From: JAVBLF01 sp031553675
GTDB taxonomy: Bacteria > Bacillota > Clostridia > Christensenellales > CALWSW01
Assembly: GCA_031553675.1 (NCBI GenBank)
Contig: JAVBLF010000005.1
Coordinates: 1 to 14,499 of the forward strand
Length of the DNA: 14,499 bases
Reading direction: 5' to 3'
In this document: positions 1 through 6,026 of the stretch, piece after piece
Layout: the number at the start of each line of letters is the position of its first letter
Numbering within the stretch: the first letter of the stretch is position 1
Program-made: the position numbers and the translations under genes
Notes under the pieces: generated by a model
Seen by the model: only the letters and a program-made list of their open reading frames with translations
The model's database searches: none
Told to the model about the DNA's origin: nothing

Positions 1-1
1 G

Positions 2-445
2 CCGGAAGACGACCTGACCATTCGCGAAATTTACGACGAGATCAAGCTGCCGCAGAGAGCCACACGGCATTCGGCGGGCTATGACATTTTTGCTCCGATC
101 TTCTTCTGCCTGAAGCCCGGCGCGTCGATCACGATTCCGACAGGTATCCGCGTGGAACTCAAGAAGGATCGCTTCCTCATGTGCGTGCCGAGAAGTGGTC
201 TGGGCTTCAAGTTCAGATTGCAGCTCGACAATACGACCGGGGTCATCGACGCGGATTATTTTGAGGCCAACAACGAAGGGCATATTTTTGCCAAGCTGAC
301 CAACGACGGCAAAGAAAACAAGATCATCTCCATCAAACAGGGCGACGCGTTCATGCAGGGGATCATCCTGCGTTACGACGTGGTTGAGGATGATGCTGCG
401 GATGGCGTCAGACATGGCGGGTTAGGAAGCACTACGAGGAGATAA
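2..445 (+). CDS. dut: dUTP diphosphatase (dUTPase), 5' end outside window
   Basis: Hydrolyses dUTP to dUMP and pyrophosphate, keeping uracil out of DNA and supplying dUMP for thymidylate synthesis; trimeric dUTPase family. The open frame enters from the left edge, giving 147 visible residues. Motif 1 (AGYD, visible residues 25-28), motif 2 (PRSGLGFK, about 64-71), motif 3 with the catalytic Asp (GVIDADY, about 80-86) and the glycine-rich C-terminal motif 5 (GGLGSTTRR at the very end) are present in order. An in-frame GTG at 152 is not the start, because motif 1 lies before it; probably only a few N-terminal residues are missing. The stop codon is followed at once by the ATG of the excisionase-like gene, so the two are probably cotranscribed. 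Its base composition is closer to the chromosome than that of xis and int. Phages and integrative elements often carry this enzyme, so it may be element cargo; a core gene is also possible. Confidence 0.9.
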   Translation, partial: PEDDLTIREIYDEIKLPQRATRHSAGYDIFAPIFFCLKPGASITIPTGIRVELKKDRFLMCVPRSGLGFKFRLQLDNTTGVIDADYFEANNEGHIFAKLTNDGKENKIISIKQGDAFMQGIILRYDVVEDDAADGVRHGGLGSTTRR

Positions 446-448
446 ATG

Positions 449-634
449 ATGTTTGAGAAGTGGCCAGATATTGTGAGTGTAGATTTGTTATGTGATATGC
501 TATGTATTTGCAAGAATACGGCATATAAACTGCTCAAGCAGAACAAGATAAGAAGCATCAAGGTAGGACGCTCATACCGAATACCAAAAGTATTTATAAT
601 AGATTACGTACAAAGAAAGCGGGTGGACTCTTGA
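449..634 (+). CDS. Excisionase-like small HTH DNA-binding protein
   Basis: A 61-residue protein resembling the small MerR-like winged-helix 'excisionase family DNA-binding' proteins (helix_turn_helix_17 type). The typical pattern is visible: an entry helix (SVDLLCDMLCIC), a recognition helix (NTAYKLLKQNKI), then a basic wing (KVGRSYRIPK) and a last helix ending in QRKR. Such proteins bend att DNA and steer a tyrosine integrase towards excision. It lies directly upstream of the integrase and is AT-rich like it; the xis-int order and sizes recall Tn916-type elements. Two adjacent ATG codons exist at 446 and 449; the ribosome binding site GAGGAG at 436-441, inside the dut 3' end, is 7 bases from the second and 4 from the first, so 449 is chosen. 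The excision role is inferred from family and position; a transcriptional regulator is the alternative. Confidence 0.8.
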   Translation: MFEKWPDIVSVDLLCDMLCICKNTAYKLLKQNKIRSIKVGRSYRIPKVFIIDYVQRKRVDS

Positions 635-659
635 ATTTTTCTGTTTGCTTTAGTACACT
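631..659 (+). promoter_or_regulatory. Putative sigma-70-type promoter for the integrase
   Basis: TTGAAT (631-636) and TACACT (654-659) are separated by exactly 17 bases. The -35 box overlaps the TGA stop of the excisionase-like gene, and transcription would start about 45 bases before the integrase ATG. This would let the integrase be expressed apart from dut and xis. Predicted from sequence only. Confidence 0.5.
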
Positions 660-713
660 TAGACTGATAGAAACCAATATGCAGGAGTTCCGTAGTCAGA
701 AAGGAGATCATTC

Positions 714-1958
714 ATGACTGGAAGCCTGCAAGTTAAAAAAGGCTTTTTCTTTGTTGTAGTAAATTTATACGATGATGAAGGGAAACGAAAGCCAAAGTGG
801 GTTAGCACCGGTATATCAGCTCTGCCCGGCAACAAGCGTGAAGCCGAAAAGAAGATGCGAGAAATTTTGTCAATATATGAAAAGGGCAAGGTTGTCGCAT
901 ATGAAGGCAGGTTGTTTTCCGATTGTATAGCTGATTGGATTGTGGAAATAAAGCCAAGCGTTGAACAGATAACTTGGGAGAGTTATACGTCATACGCGAC
1001 AAATCACCTTATTCCGTATTTCTCTGAGGCGAAAATCAAACTGAGTACCCTCACACCGAAGCACCTTGAAAATTATTACAAATATAAACTTGAAAACGGT
1101 CGCATTCGTGGAACGGGAGGACTCAGCGCCAATTCAATTAAGAAGCATGCTGTGGTTATTCATGGTGTACTGAGGGATGCGCTGAAGAAGAACCTAATAC
1201 CCTATAATCCGGCAGAGAGGGCGAGCCTACCGAAATGTGATACGTCTCCGGTCGGCAAGTTTTACAACCCAGAACAGGTAAAGCGGCTTCTTGAATTGGT
1301 TAAAGGAACCTCTATTGAAGCTGCTGTCTTCCTTACTGTTTATTATGGATTTAGGAGGAGTGAGGTCTGCGGTTTGAAGTGGGATGCGATCGATTTTGAT
1401 GCTGATACTTTGCTGGTAAAACATACAGTGGTCAAATTTCGATCGAGGATTGAGAAGGACAGAACAAAAAATAAATCTAGCCGTCGCTCATATCCCTTGC
1501 TTTCCAATGTACGCGCATTTCTAGTCCGATTACGTATCGAACAAGCTAACTACGAAAAACTGTTCGGTGACAGATACACGAAGAACGATTATGTGTGTAC
1601 GTGGCCGGATGGGAGACCCCTTGAGCCGGATTATGTAACGCGTAAGTTCAAGCAAATTCTGAGACAGAATAATATGCCAGAAATCAGATTTCATGACTTA
1701 CGTCATACCACGGCTACTGTGCTGCTGTCTATTGGGTTCTCGCTAAAGGAGATTGGGGATTGGTTAGGGCATCGCGATTTTGCCACAACAGCGAATATTT
1801 ATGCTCATTTGGACTTCAAGAGCAAGATCGATATGGCTGAAAAGCTTCAAGATTGCTTTTCGCCCGACTCTCCCAAGAAGCAAGAATGCGAAGCCAATCC
1901 GGTTATTGACTTGCTAAAATCACCGGTTGATGACCATGACCCTACCCCAAAGTGTTAG
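714..1958 (+). CDS. int: Tyrosine recombinase / site-specific integrase of an integrated element
   Basis: A complete 414-residue integrase that catalyses cutting and rejoining at att sites. Residues 1-60 look like an arm-type DNA-binding domain (a beta-rich start, then a basic helix), about 65-165 fit the SAM-like core-binding domain, and about 180-375 are the catalytic domain. The active-site set is visible: Arg in GFRRSE (R213), Lys in the KNKSSRR region (about K253), HDLRH (H326, R329), LGH (H352) and the nucleophile in NIYAHL (Y362). Nothing suggests inactivation. AAGGAG at 701-706 sits 7 bases before the ATG. The gene follows the excisionase-like gene and ends about 130 bases from the 3' end of tRNA-Pro, the usual position for an integrase whose element is inserted at a tRNA. 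It is clearly AT-richer than the genes right of the tRNA, a sign of transfer. Tn916-like or phage origin cannot be separated here. Confidence 0.95.
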   Translation: MTGSLQVKKGFFFVVVNLYDDEGKRKPKWVSTGISALPGNKREAEKKMREILSIYEKGKVVAYEGRLFSDCIADWIVEIKPSVEQITWESYTSYATNHLIPYFSEAKIKLSTLTPKHLENYYKYKLENGRIRGTGGLSANSIKKHAVVIHGVLRDALKKNLIPYNPAERASLPKCDTSPVGKFYNPEQVKRLLELVKGTSIEAAVFLTVYYGFRRSEVCGLKWDAIDFDADTLLVKHTVVKFRSRIEKDRTKNKSSRRSYPLLSNVRAFLVRLRIEQANYEKLFGDRYTKNDYVCTWPDGRPLEPDYVTRKFKQILRQNNMPEIRFHDLRHTTATVLLSIGFSLKEIGDWLGHRDFATTANIYAHLDFKSKIDMAEKLQDCFSPDSPKKQECEANPVIDLLKSPVDDHDPTPKC

Positions 1959-2015
1959 AATTGTTAGAACAAAATGAGGCTGCTCGTTAGAACACGTTAG
2001 AACAAGTGTTAGAAC
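1954..2015 (+). repeat. Five GTTAGAAY direct repeats after the integrase (putative arm-type or att-region sites)
   Basis: GTTAGAAT at 1954 and GTTAGAAC at 1963, 1986, 1996 and 2008 all point the same way, several preceded by TG or CG and followed by A. The first overlaps the integrase stop codon. A cluster of short direct repeats between an integrase gene and the presumed element end is what arm-binding sites of tyrosine integrases look like. The repeats are certain; the binding role is inferred. Confidence 0.7.
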
Positions 2016-2044
2016 AGCCGAAAAAATGGGATTATAAGGGTTCG

Positions 2045-2087
2045 AGAGAAAAAGAAAAATCCCGCAAACTCACTATCTGCGGGATTT
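2045..2087 (-). terminator. Intrinsic terminator of tRNA-Pro
   Basis: Read on the minus strand, AAATCCCGCA pairs over 10 bp with TGCGGGATTT around an 11-base loop and runs into a T-rich tract (TTTTTCTTTTTCTC). It begins 4 bases past the encoded CCA of the tRNA. It would also stop transcription coming out of the chromosome into the integrase end of the element. Confidence 0.85.
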
Positions 2088-2091
2088 GTTC

Positions 2092-2168
2092 TGGTCTGGG
2101 TGAGAGGATTTGAACCTCCGGCCTCTTGAACCCCATTCAAGCACGCTACCAAGCTGCGCCACACCCAG
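2092..2168 (-). tRNA. tRNA-Pro (anticodon GGG)
   Basis: The minus strand folds into a full cloverleaf: acceptor stem CTGGGTG (rc of 2162-2168) with CACCCAG (rc of 2096-2102), discriminator A and encoded CCA (rc of 2092-2094), D stem GCGC/GCGT, anticodon stem CTTGA/TCAAG around loop ATGGGGT with anticodon GGG, and a T arm GGAGG-TTCAAAT-CCTCT with one G-U pair. GGG reads proline codons CCC and CCU. Its 3' end faces the integrase, so it is the likely insertion target of the element. Confidence 0.95.
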
Positions 2169-2192
2169 AGGCTGTTTGAAGAACCGAAATTC

Positions 2193-2221
2193 ATTATACC
2201 AGAGGGGGAGGACAAAAGCAA
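2193..2221 (-). promoter_or_regulatory. Promoter of tRNA-Pro
   Basis: On the minus strand TTGCTT (rc of 2216-2221) and a consensus TATAAT (rc of 2193-2198) are 17 bases apart. Transcription would start about 18 bases before the mature tRNA 5' end. Nothing else lies between this promoter and the tRNA. Confidence 0.8.
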
Positions 2222-2388
2222 GCCGCGCTAACAAAAAAGCGAAAAAGAAATGTGAAGGCCGGACGTAGCGTCTTGGGGGCGCCTTTCAGTGTCACACACT
2301 CACAGCAATGTCTCGACTTTGCGGGAGAGGCACCCATCGGACAAAGGCTCCGCGCAAAATCCACCAGACGCGAAATGCGAGGCAGGCA

Positions 2389-3795
2389 CTATGCGGCCAG
2401 GGTTTCGTCCGAAACGATCGCATCGAGGGGCGTGATCGCGGAGCGATAGACCTGGAAGAAAAAGACACTGGCGATCAGGATCGAGAACAGTTCGGCGATG
2501 GGGATGGACGCCCAGACGGCGTTGAGGCCGAGTGTGCGGGCGAAGATCCACCCCAGCGGCAAGATGAAGATCAGCTGTCGGAGCATGGAAATGATCAAGC
2601 TCTTGAAGCCGTGACCGATCGATTGAAAGAAGGTCGATACAGTGATGCCCGCGCCCGCGAAGACAAAGGCCAGGCTGACCGAGCGGAGCGCGACTGTGCC
2701 GATGGCGAGCATCTCGTCGGAAGCGCTGAAGAGGCGAAGAAGCGCGACGGGCCAGATCCAGAAGATCGCTAGCCCGATGGCCATGATCGCGACCGAGGCG
2801 ATGAAGGTCAGGCGGAAGCTTTTCATGAGGCGATCTTTTCTTCGCGCGCCAAAATTGTAGGAAAAGATCGGCATGGCGCCCTGTTGGAGGCCGAAGACCG
2901 GCATGAAAACGAAAGATTGCAGCTTGAAGTAGATGCCCAGCACCGACACCGCCGCTCCCGAAAAACCGATCAAAATGGCGTTGAAGCAAATGGTCAAGAC
3001 GGCGCCGATCGACTGCATGACGATCGACGGAAAGCCGACGGCGTAGATCTGCTTGACGATCGCCCCATTCCAGCGAAAGCCTCGGAAAGTCAGGTGGATG
3101 TCGGTCTTGACGCGCTTGAGCATGATCAAGCTCGCAAACATGGAAATCCATTGACCGATGACGGTGGCGATCGCCGCGCCGGCCACACCCATGGCCGGAA
3201 CGCCGAAATAACCGAAGATGAAGATCGGGTCGAGTATGATGTTGCTGATCGCGCCGATCGCCTGGATGATGGTCGATTGCATCATGTGGCCGCTCGACTG
3301 AAAGATGCGCGACGCCATCATTTGCACGAATACGCCGATCGAAAAGACCATGCAGATCTGCGCGTACTGCACGCCCCAAGCGTCGATCTGCGGGTCATTC
3401 GTGTAAGCGCCGACGAAAACGCCCGAAAACAGCAGACCGATCACGGCAAAGAGCAAGCCGCTGATCACGGCGAGCAACATGCTGTGCGCAGCGGCCGAAT
3501 CGGCTTCCTGGTGGTTTTTCTCGCCCAAACGGCGGGACATGAAGCTGTTTGCGCCGACACCGGTGCCGACGGCCAGCGCGATCATGAACTGCTGGAGCGG
3601 AAAGGCCAGCGAGACCGCCGTCAACGCGTTTTCACCGATGCGGGCGACGTACATGCTGTCGACGATGTTGTAAAGGGCCATGATCAACATCGAAGCGCAG
3701 GCGGGCGCGGCCATGCTGACGAGCAAGCGCCCGATCGGAGCGACACCCATCCGGTTTTCGGCACGTGCGGCGGGCACGCGTTCTTCTTGGGACAT
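2389..3795 (-). CDS. MATE family multidrug/sodium-type efflux transporter
   Basis: A 468-residue integral membrane protein of the MATE family, which exports organic cations, drugs or metabolites against Na+ or H+ entry. Length is typical. The N-terminal core carries the family look (PIGRLLVSMAAPACASMLIMALYNIVDSMYVARIG, split here by a TM helix about residues 25-45), and the second half repeats the fold, including the GLQQGAMPIFSYNFGA stretch at about 295-310. About 12 membrane segments are visible by hydrophobicity. The substrate cannot be read from sequence. It starts 13 bases after the tcdA stop; its ribosome binding site AGGAAG (rc of 3805-3810) overlaps that stop region, so the genes form one transcript and may be translationally coupled. 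No clear terminator follows in the 167 bases before the tRNA promoter. Confidence 0.93.
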   Translation of the reverse strand: MSQEERVPAARAENRMGVAPIGRLLVSMAAPACASMLIMALYNIVDSMYVARIGENALTAVSLAFPLQQFMIALAVGTGVGANSFMSRRLGEKNHQEADSAAAHSMLLAVISGLLFAVIGLLFSGVFVGAYTNDPQIDAWGVQYAQICMVFSIGVFVQMMASRIFQSSGHMMQSTIIQAIGAISNIILDPIFIFGYFGVPAMGVAGAAIATVIGQWISMFASLIMLKRVKTDIHLTFRGFRWNGAIVKQIYAVGFPSIVMQSIGAVLTICFNAILIGFSGAAVSVLGIYFKLQSFVFMPVFGLQQGAMPIFSYNFGARRKDRLMKSFRLTFIASVAIMAIGLAIFWIWPVALLRLFSASDEMLAIGTVALRSVSLAFVFAGAGITVSTFFQSIGHGFKSLIISMLRQLIFILPLGWIFARTLGLNAVWASIPIAELFSILIASVFFFQVYRSAITPLDAIVSDETLAA

Positions 3796-3808
3796 CGTTT
3801 TACACTTC

Positions 3809-4528
3809 CTATTCTTGGCTGGGGTTTGCGAGCGCGCGGACGACGACGCTTGCGAGTATCATGCCGGCAACGGGCGGCACAAAGGACACGCTTCCCGGCG
3901 TGCGGGCATCGTCTCCGAGCGGCGTCAAGGGTTCTTCGCGCGAGTAGACGACGGCAAGGGAAGGCACGCCTCGCTTCTTCAATTCGCGACGCATGACCTT
4001 GCAGAGCGGACAGACCGACGTGGCGTAAATGTCAGCCACCTCGAAACGCGTGGGGTCGAGCTTGTTGCCCGCGCCCATCGCGCTGACGATCGGCACGACA
4101 CAGCGCATCGCCTCTTCGACCAAGGCGATCTTGGCGGTCACGTTGTCGATCGCGTCGATGACGTAGTCAAAGCCTGCGAGCGATGGCGCGTTCGTCTGCC
4201 CGGGCAGATAGAAGAGCTGCCGCGCATCGATCTGGACGTGCGGGTTGATGTCGAGCGCGCGCTCTTTGGCGACCTCGACCTTGGGGCGTCCGATCGTCGA
4301 ACGGAGCGCGTAGAGCTGCCGGTTGCAGTTCGTGAGATCGACGACATCCTTGTCCACCAGCAGGAGCGAGCCAATCCCGGATCGAACCAGCGCTTCGACG
4401 GCGAAAGAACCCACGCCCCCCACGCCAAAGACCGCCACGTTCGACGCGGCGAGACGCGCGATCGCGTCCACGCCCAAAAGCCGCGCGCTGCGAGAAAAGG
4501 CGGAAAAGCCCGGATCGGCATCTTTCAC
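3809..4528 (-). CDS. tcdA: tRNA threonylcarbamoyladenosine dehydratase (TcdA/CsdL-type, ThiF/E1-like)
   Basis: ATP-dependent enzyme of the ThiF/E1-like superfamily; TcdA closes t6A37 in ANN-reading tRNAs into cyclic t6A. With the start chosen here it has 239 residues, usual for the family. The nucleotide-binding motif GVGGVGS is at about 35-41, the acidic strand end LLVDKD at 56-61, the NCNRQ substrate/ATP element at 67-71, DAIDN at 125-129, and a CPLC pair at 173-176. An in-frame extension to 4675 exists but would start upstream of the probable promoter box; the GTG at 4528 is preceded by GGGGTG 5 bases away, and the protein then starts shortly before the conserved FSRSARLLG segment. First gene of a two-gene unit with the MATE transporter; no functional link between them is evident. 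ThiF or MoeB proper are less likely by overall pattern. Confidence 0.88.
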   Translation of the reverse strand: MKDADPGFSAFSRSARLLGVDAIARLAASNVAVFGVGGVGSFAVEALVRSGIGSLLLVDKDVVDLTNCNRQLYALRSTIGRPKVEVAKERALDINPHVQIDARQLFYLPGQTNAPSLAGFDYVIDAIDNVTAKIALVEEAMRCVVPIVSAMGAGNKLDPTRFEVADIYATSVCPLCKVMRRELKKRGVPSLAVVYSREEPLTPLGDDARTPGSVSFVPPVAGMILASVVVRALANPSQE

Positions 4529-4544
4529 AACTACACCCCGCACT

Positions 4545-4550
4545 GTTATA
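4545..4550 (-). promoter_or_regulatory. Putative -10 box for tcdA
   Basis: TATAAC (minus strand) lies 16 bases upstream of the GTG start of tcdA, which would leave a very short 5' leader. No convincing -35 box is seen 16-18 bases further up, so this is weak. Confidence 0.35.
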
Positions 4551-4634
4551 ATGACAAAATGGCGAAAAAAGCGCGCCTCAACGGCCGCGCATTCAGTATA
4601 GCACAGTGACGCGCGGGTGTGGAGGGGAAAAGCG

Positions 4635-5192
4635 ATGACCCAGCGACTGGCGATGGCGAACGGCGAAACGCTCACCTACGAGCTGACGAAAAAGCCCATC
4701 AAAAACTTTAACGCCCGCATCCACGGCGACGGCAGCGTCTGTGTCAGCGCGCCGAAACGGGCTTCACTCGCTGATGTCGAGCGATTCCTGCGCGACAACT
4801 GGCACAAGATCCAAGCCCAGCAAGCGCGCCTTCAAAGCCAAACCCAAATCGTGGCGCCGCGCGACGGCGAAACCTTGCGCCCGCGCTTCGAAGCCGCGTT
4901 GCGCGAGGTCTGGCAGTCGATCGGCGACGAGGCGCTTCCCTATCCCAAACTTCGGATACGCGCGATGAGGAGCCGGTGGGGGAGCTGCTGCCCGCAAAAA
5001 GCTTCGATCTGCCTGAATTCGGCATTGGGCGAAGTCGATGAAGCATTGCTTCAATATGTCTTGTTGCACGAACTTGCCCACTTTCGCCACCCCAACCACA
5101 GCCCTGCGTTTTGGGCCTATGTCGCCCAGTGCGATTCGGATTACAAAGCAAAGCGCGACGCGCTGAACGGGCTGTCGCTCACCAAGCAATGA
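4635..5192 (+). CDS. YgjP-type (DUF45, M48-like) zinc metallopeptidase
   Basis: A 185-residue protein of the YgjP/DUF45 family, predicted zinc-dependent peptidases of poorly known substrate. The zinc site HELAH is at residues 145-149 with the third ligand in the downstream HPNHSPAFW (H155), and the conserved RWGSC precedes it at 114-118. A start at 4617 would place the strong ribosome binding site GGAGGGG (4621-4627) inside the gene; the ATG at 4635 lies 7 bases after it and is chosen. No signal peptide or membrane segment, so cytoplasmic. It is divergent to tcdA and 64 bases upstream of xpt, probably cotranscribed with xpt. The family assignment is firm; the biological role is unknown. Confidence 0.9.
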   Translation: MTQRLAMANGETLTYELTKKPIKNFNARIHGDGSVCVSAPKRASLADVERFLRDNWHKIQAQQARLQSQTQIVAPRDGETLRPRFEAALREVWQSIGDEALPYPKLRIRAMRSRWGSCCPQKASICLNSALGEVDEALLQYVLLHELAHFRHPNHSPAFWAYVAQCDSDYKAKRDALNGLSLTKQ

Positions 5193-5256
5193 CTTGTGGG
5201 TGATCGACATTTGCACACACACCAATCTCACACCAATGAATAAGGAAGGCCACCAC

Positions 5257-5829
5257 ATGCAAGCACTGAAAGAAGCGATCCTCCAAAGGGGCAAAGTCCT
5301 GCCGGGCGACATCGTAAGGGTCGATGGTTTTTTGAACCACCGCGTCGATGTTGAACTGATCGAAGCCATTGCCGACGAATTCGCCGCACGTTTCGCCGCC
5401 GCCCAACCCGACCTTGTGCTGACGATCGAAGCTTCGGGCATCGCGATCGCCTACGCGGTCGCCAAGCGCATGAAACTGCCCATGGTGTTCGCAAAAAAGG
5501 GGGAAGCCCGCAACATCGGCAAAGACGTCTACGCCGCCGACATCACGTCGTATACCCGCGGCCTGACTTACGGCGCTTTCGTGTCGAAGGCCCACCTGCA
5601 CGCCGGTGACCGCGTTTTGATCGTCGACGACTTCCTCGCCAACGGACAAGCCGCGCTCGGTCTGGCCGCGATCTGTGAACAGGCTGGCGCGCCGGTCGTC
5701 GGCGTGGGGATCGCGATCGAAAAGAGTTGGCAGCGCGGGGGAGAACTGCTCCGCGGCAAAGGATTGGATGTCCATAGCGCCGCCATCATCGCGTCGCTCG
5801 AAGATGGCAATATACGCTTTGCGGAATAG
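5257..5829 (+). CDS. xpt: Xanthine phosphoribosyltransferase
   Basis: Converts xanthine and PRPP to XMP for purine salvage in the cytoplasm. The 190-residue length and whole pattern match Gram-positive Xpt: start MQALKEAI, LNHRVDVEL near 26-34, TIEASGIA at 56-63, FAKKGEARNI at 78-87, and the PRPP-binding loop VLIVDDFLANGQAA at 120-133. An upstream in-frame ATG at 5194 exists, but AAGGAAGG at 5242-5249 is 7 bases before 5257 and the family begins there. It follows the YgjP-type gene. In many Bacillota xpt is controlled by a guanine riboswitch; the 64-base gap here is too short for one and shows none, so control may lie upstream or be absent. Confidence 0.95.
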   Translation: MQALKEAILQRGKVLPGDIVRVDGFLNHRVDVELIEAIADEFAARFAAAQPDLVLTIEASGIAIAYAVAKRMKLPMVFAKKGEARNIGKDVYAADITSYTRGLTYGAFVSKAHLHAGDRVLIVDDFLANGQAALGLAAICEQAGAPVVGVGIAIEKSWQRGGELLRGKGLDVHSAAIIASLEDGNIRFAE

Positions 5830-5912
5830 GATGCACGCAAAATACAAAATTTAGCAATTCGCAAAAACATCGACTTCCCGCCGCAATTTGCCGTCTTTTG
5901 TTCAAAAAATCG

Positions 5913-5943
5913 TTACACAATCGGTGCGCGTCTGTGCTATGGT
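5913..5943 (+). promoter_or_regulatory. Putative extended -10 promoter for the downstream membrane protein
   Basis: TGCTATGGT (5935-5943 region) is an extended -10 (TGn plus TATGGT). A possible -35, TTACAC at 5913, is 19 bases upstream, which is long. It would give a leader of about 75 bases to the ATG at 6027. The same TGTGCTATG string occurs before the thioesterase gene near 13841. Confidence 0.4.
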
Positions 5944-6026
5944 TGTCATGTATGTGGTTTTGCAAGTGTTCCACAAAGCGTCACTCGCATGCGCTATTGT
6001 CGGAACGCTACGAAAGGGGCGATGGT

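Noticed and set aside
152..445. GTG at 152 as the true start of the dUTPase
   Set aside because: Conserved motif 1 (AGYD) is encoded upstream in the same frame, so the gene enters from outside the window.
2031..2056. GGGTTCGAG as a leftover T arm of a second tRNA
   Set aside because: No matching acceptor, anticodon or D arm around it; the similarity is only a few bases.
2884..3996. Long open frame on the plus strand opposite the MATE gene
   Set aside because: It is antisense to a clear MATE transporter, is highly charged with no domain, and is explained by GC-rich codon bias.
5193..5256. Possible purine riboswitch ahead of xpt
   Set aside because: Only 64 bases separate the genes and the conserved three-way junction elements are not visible.
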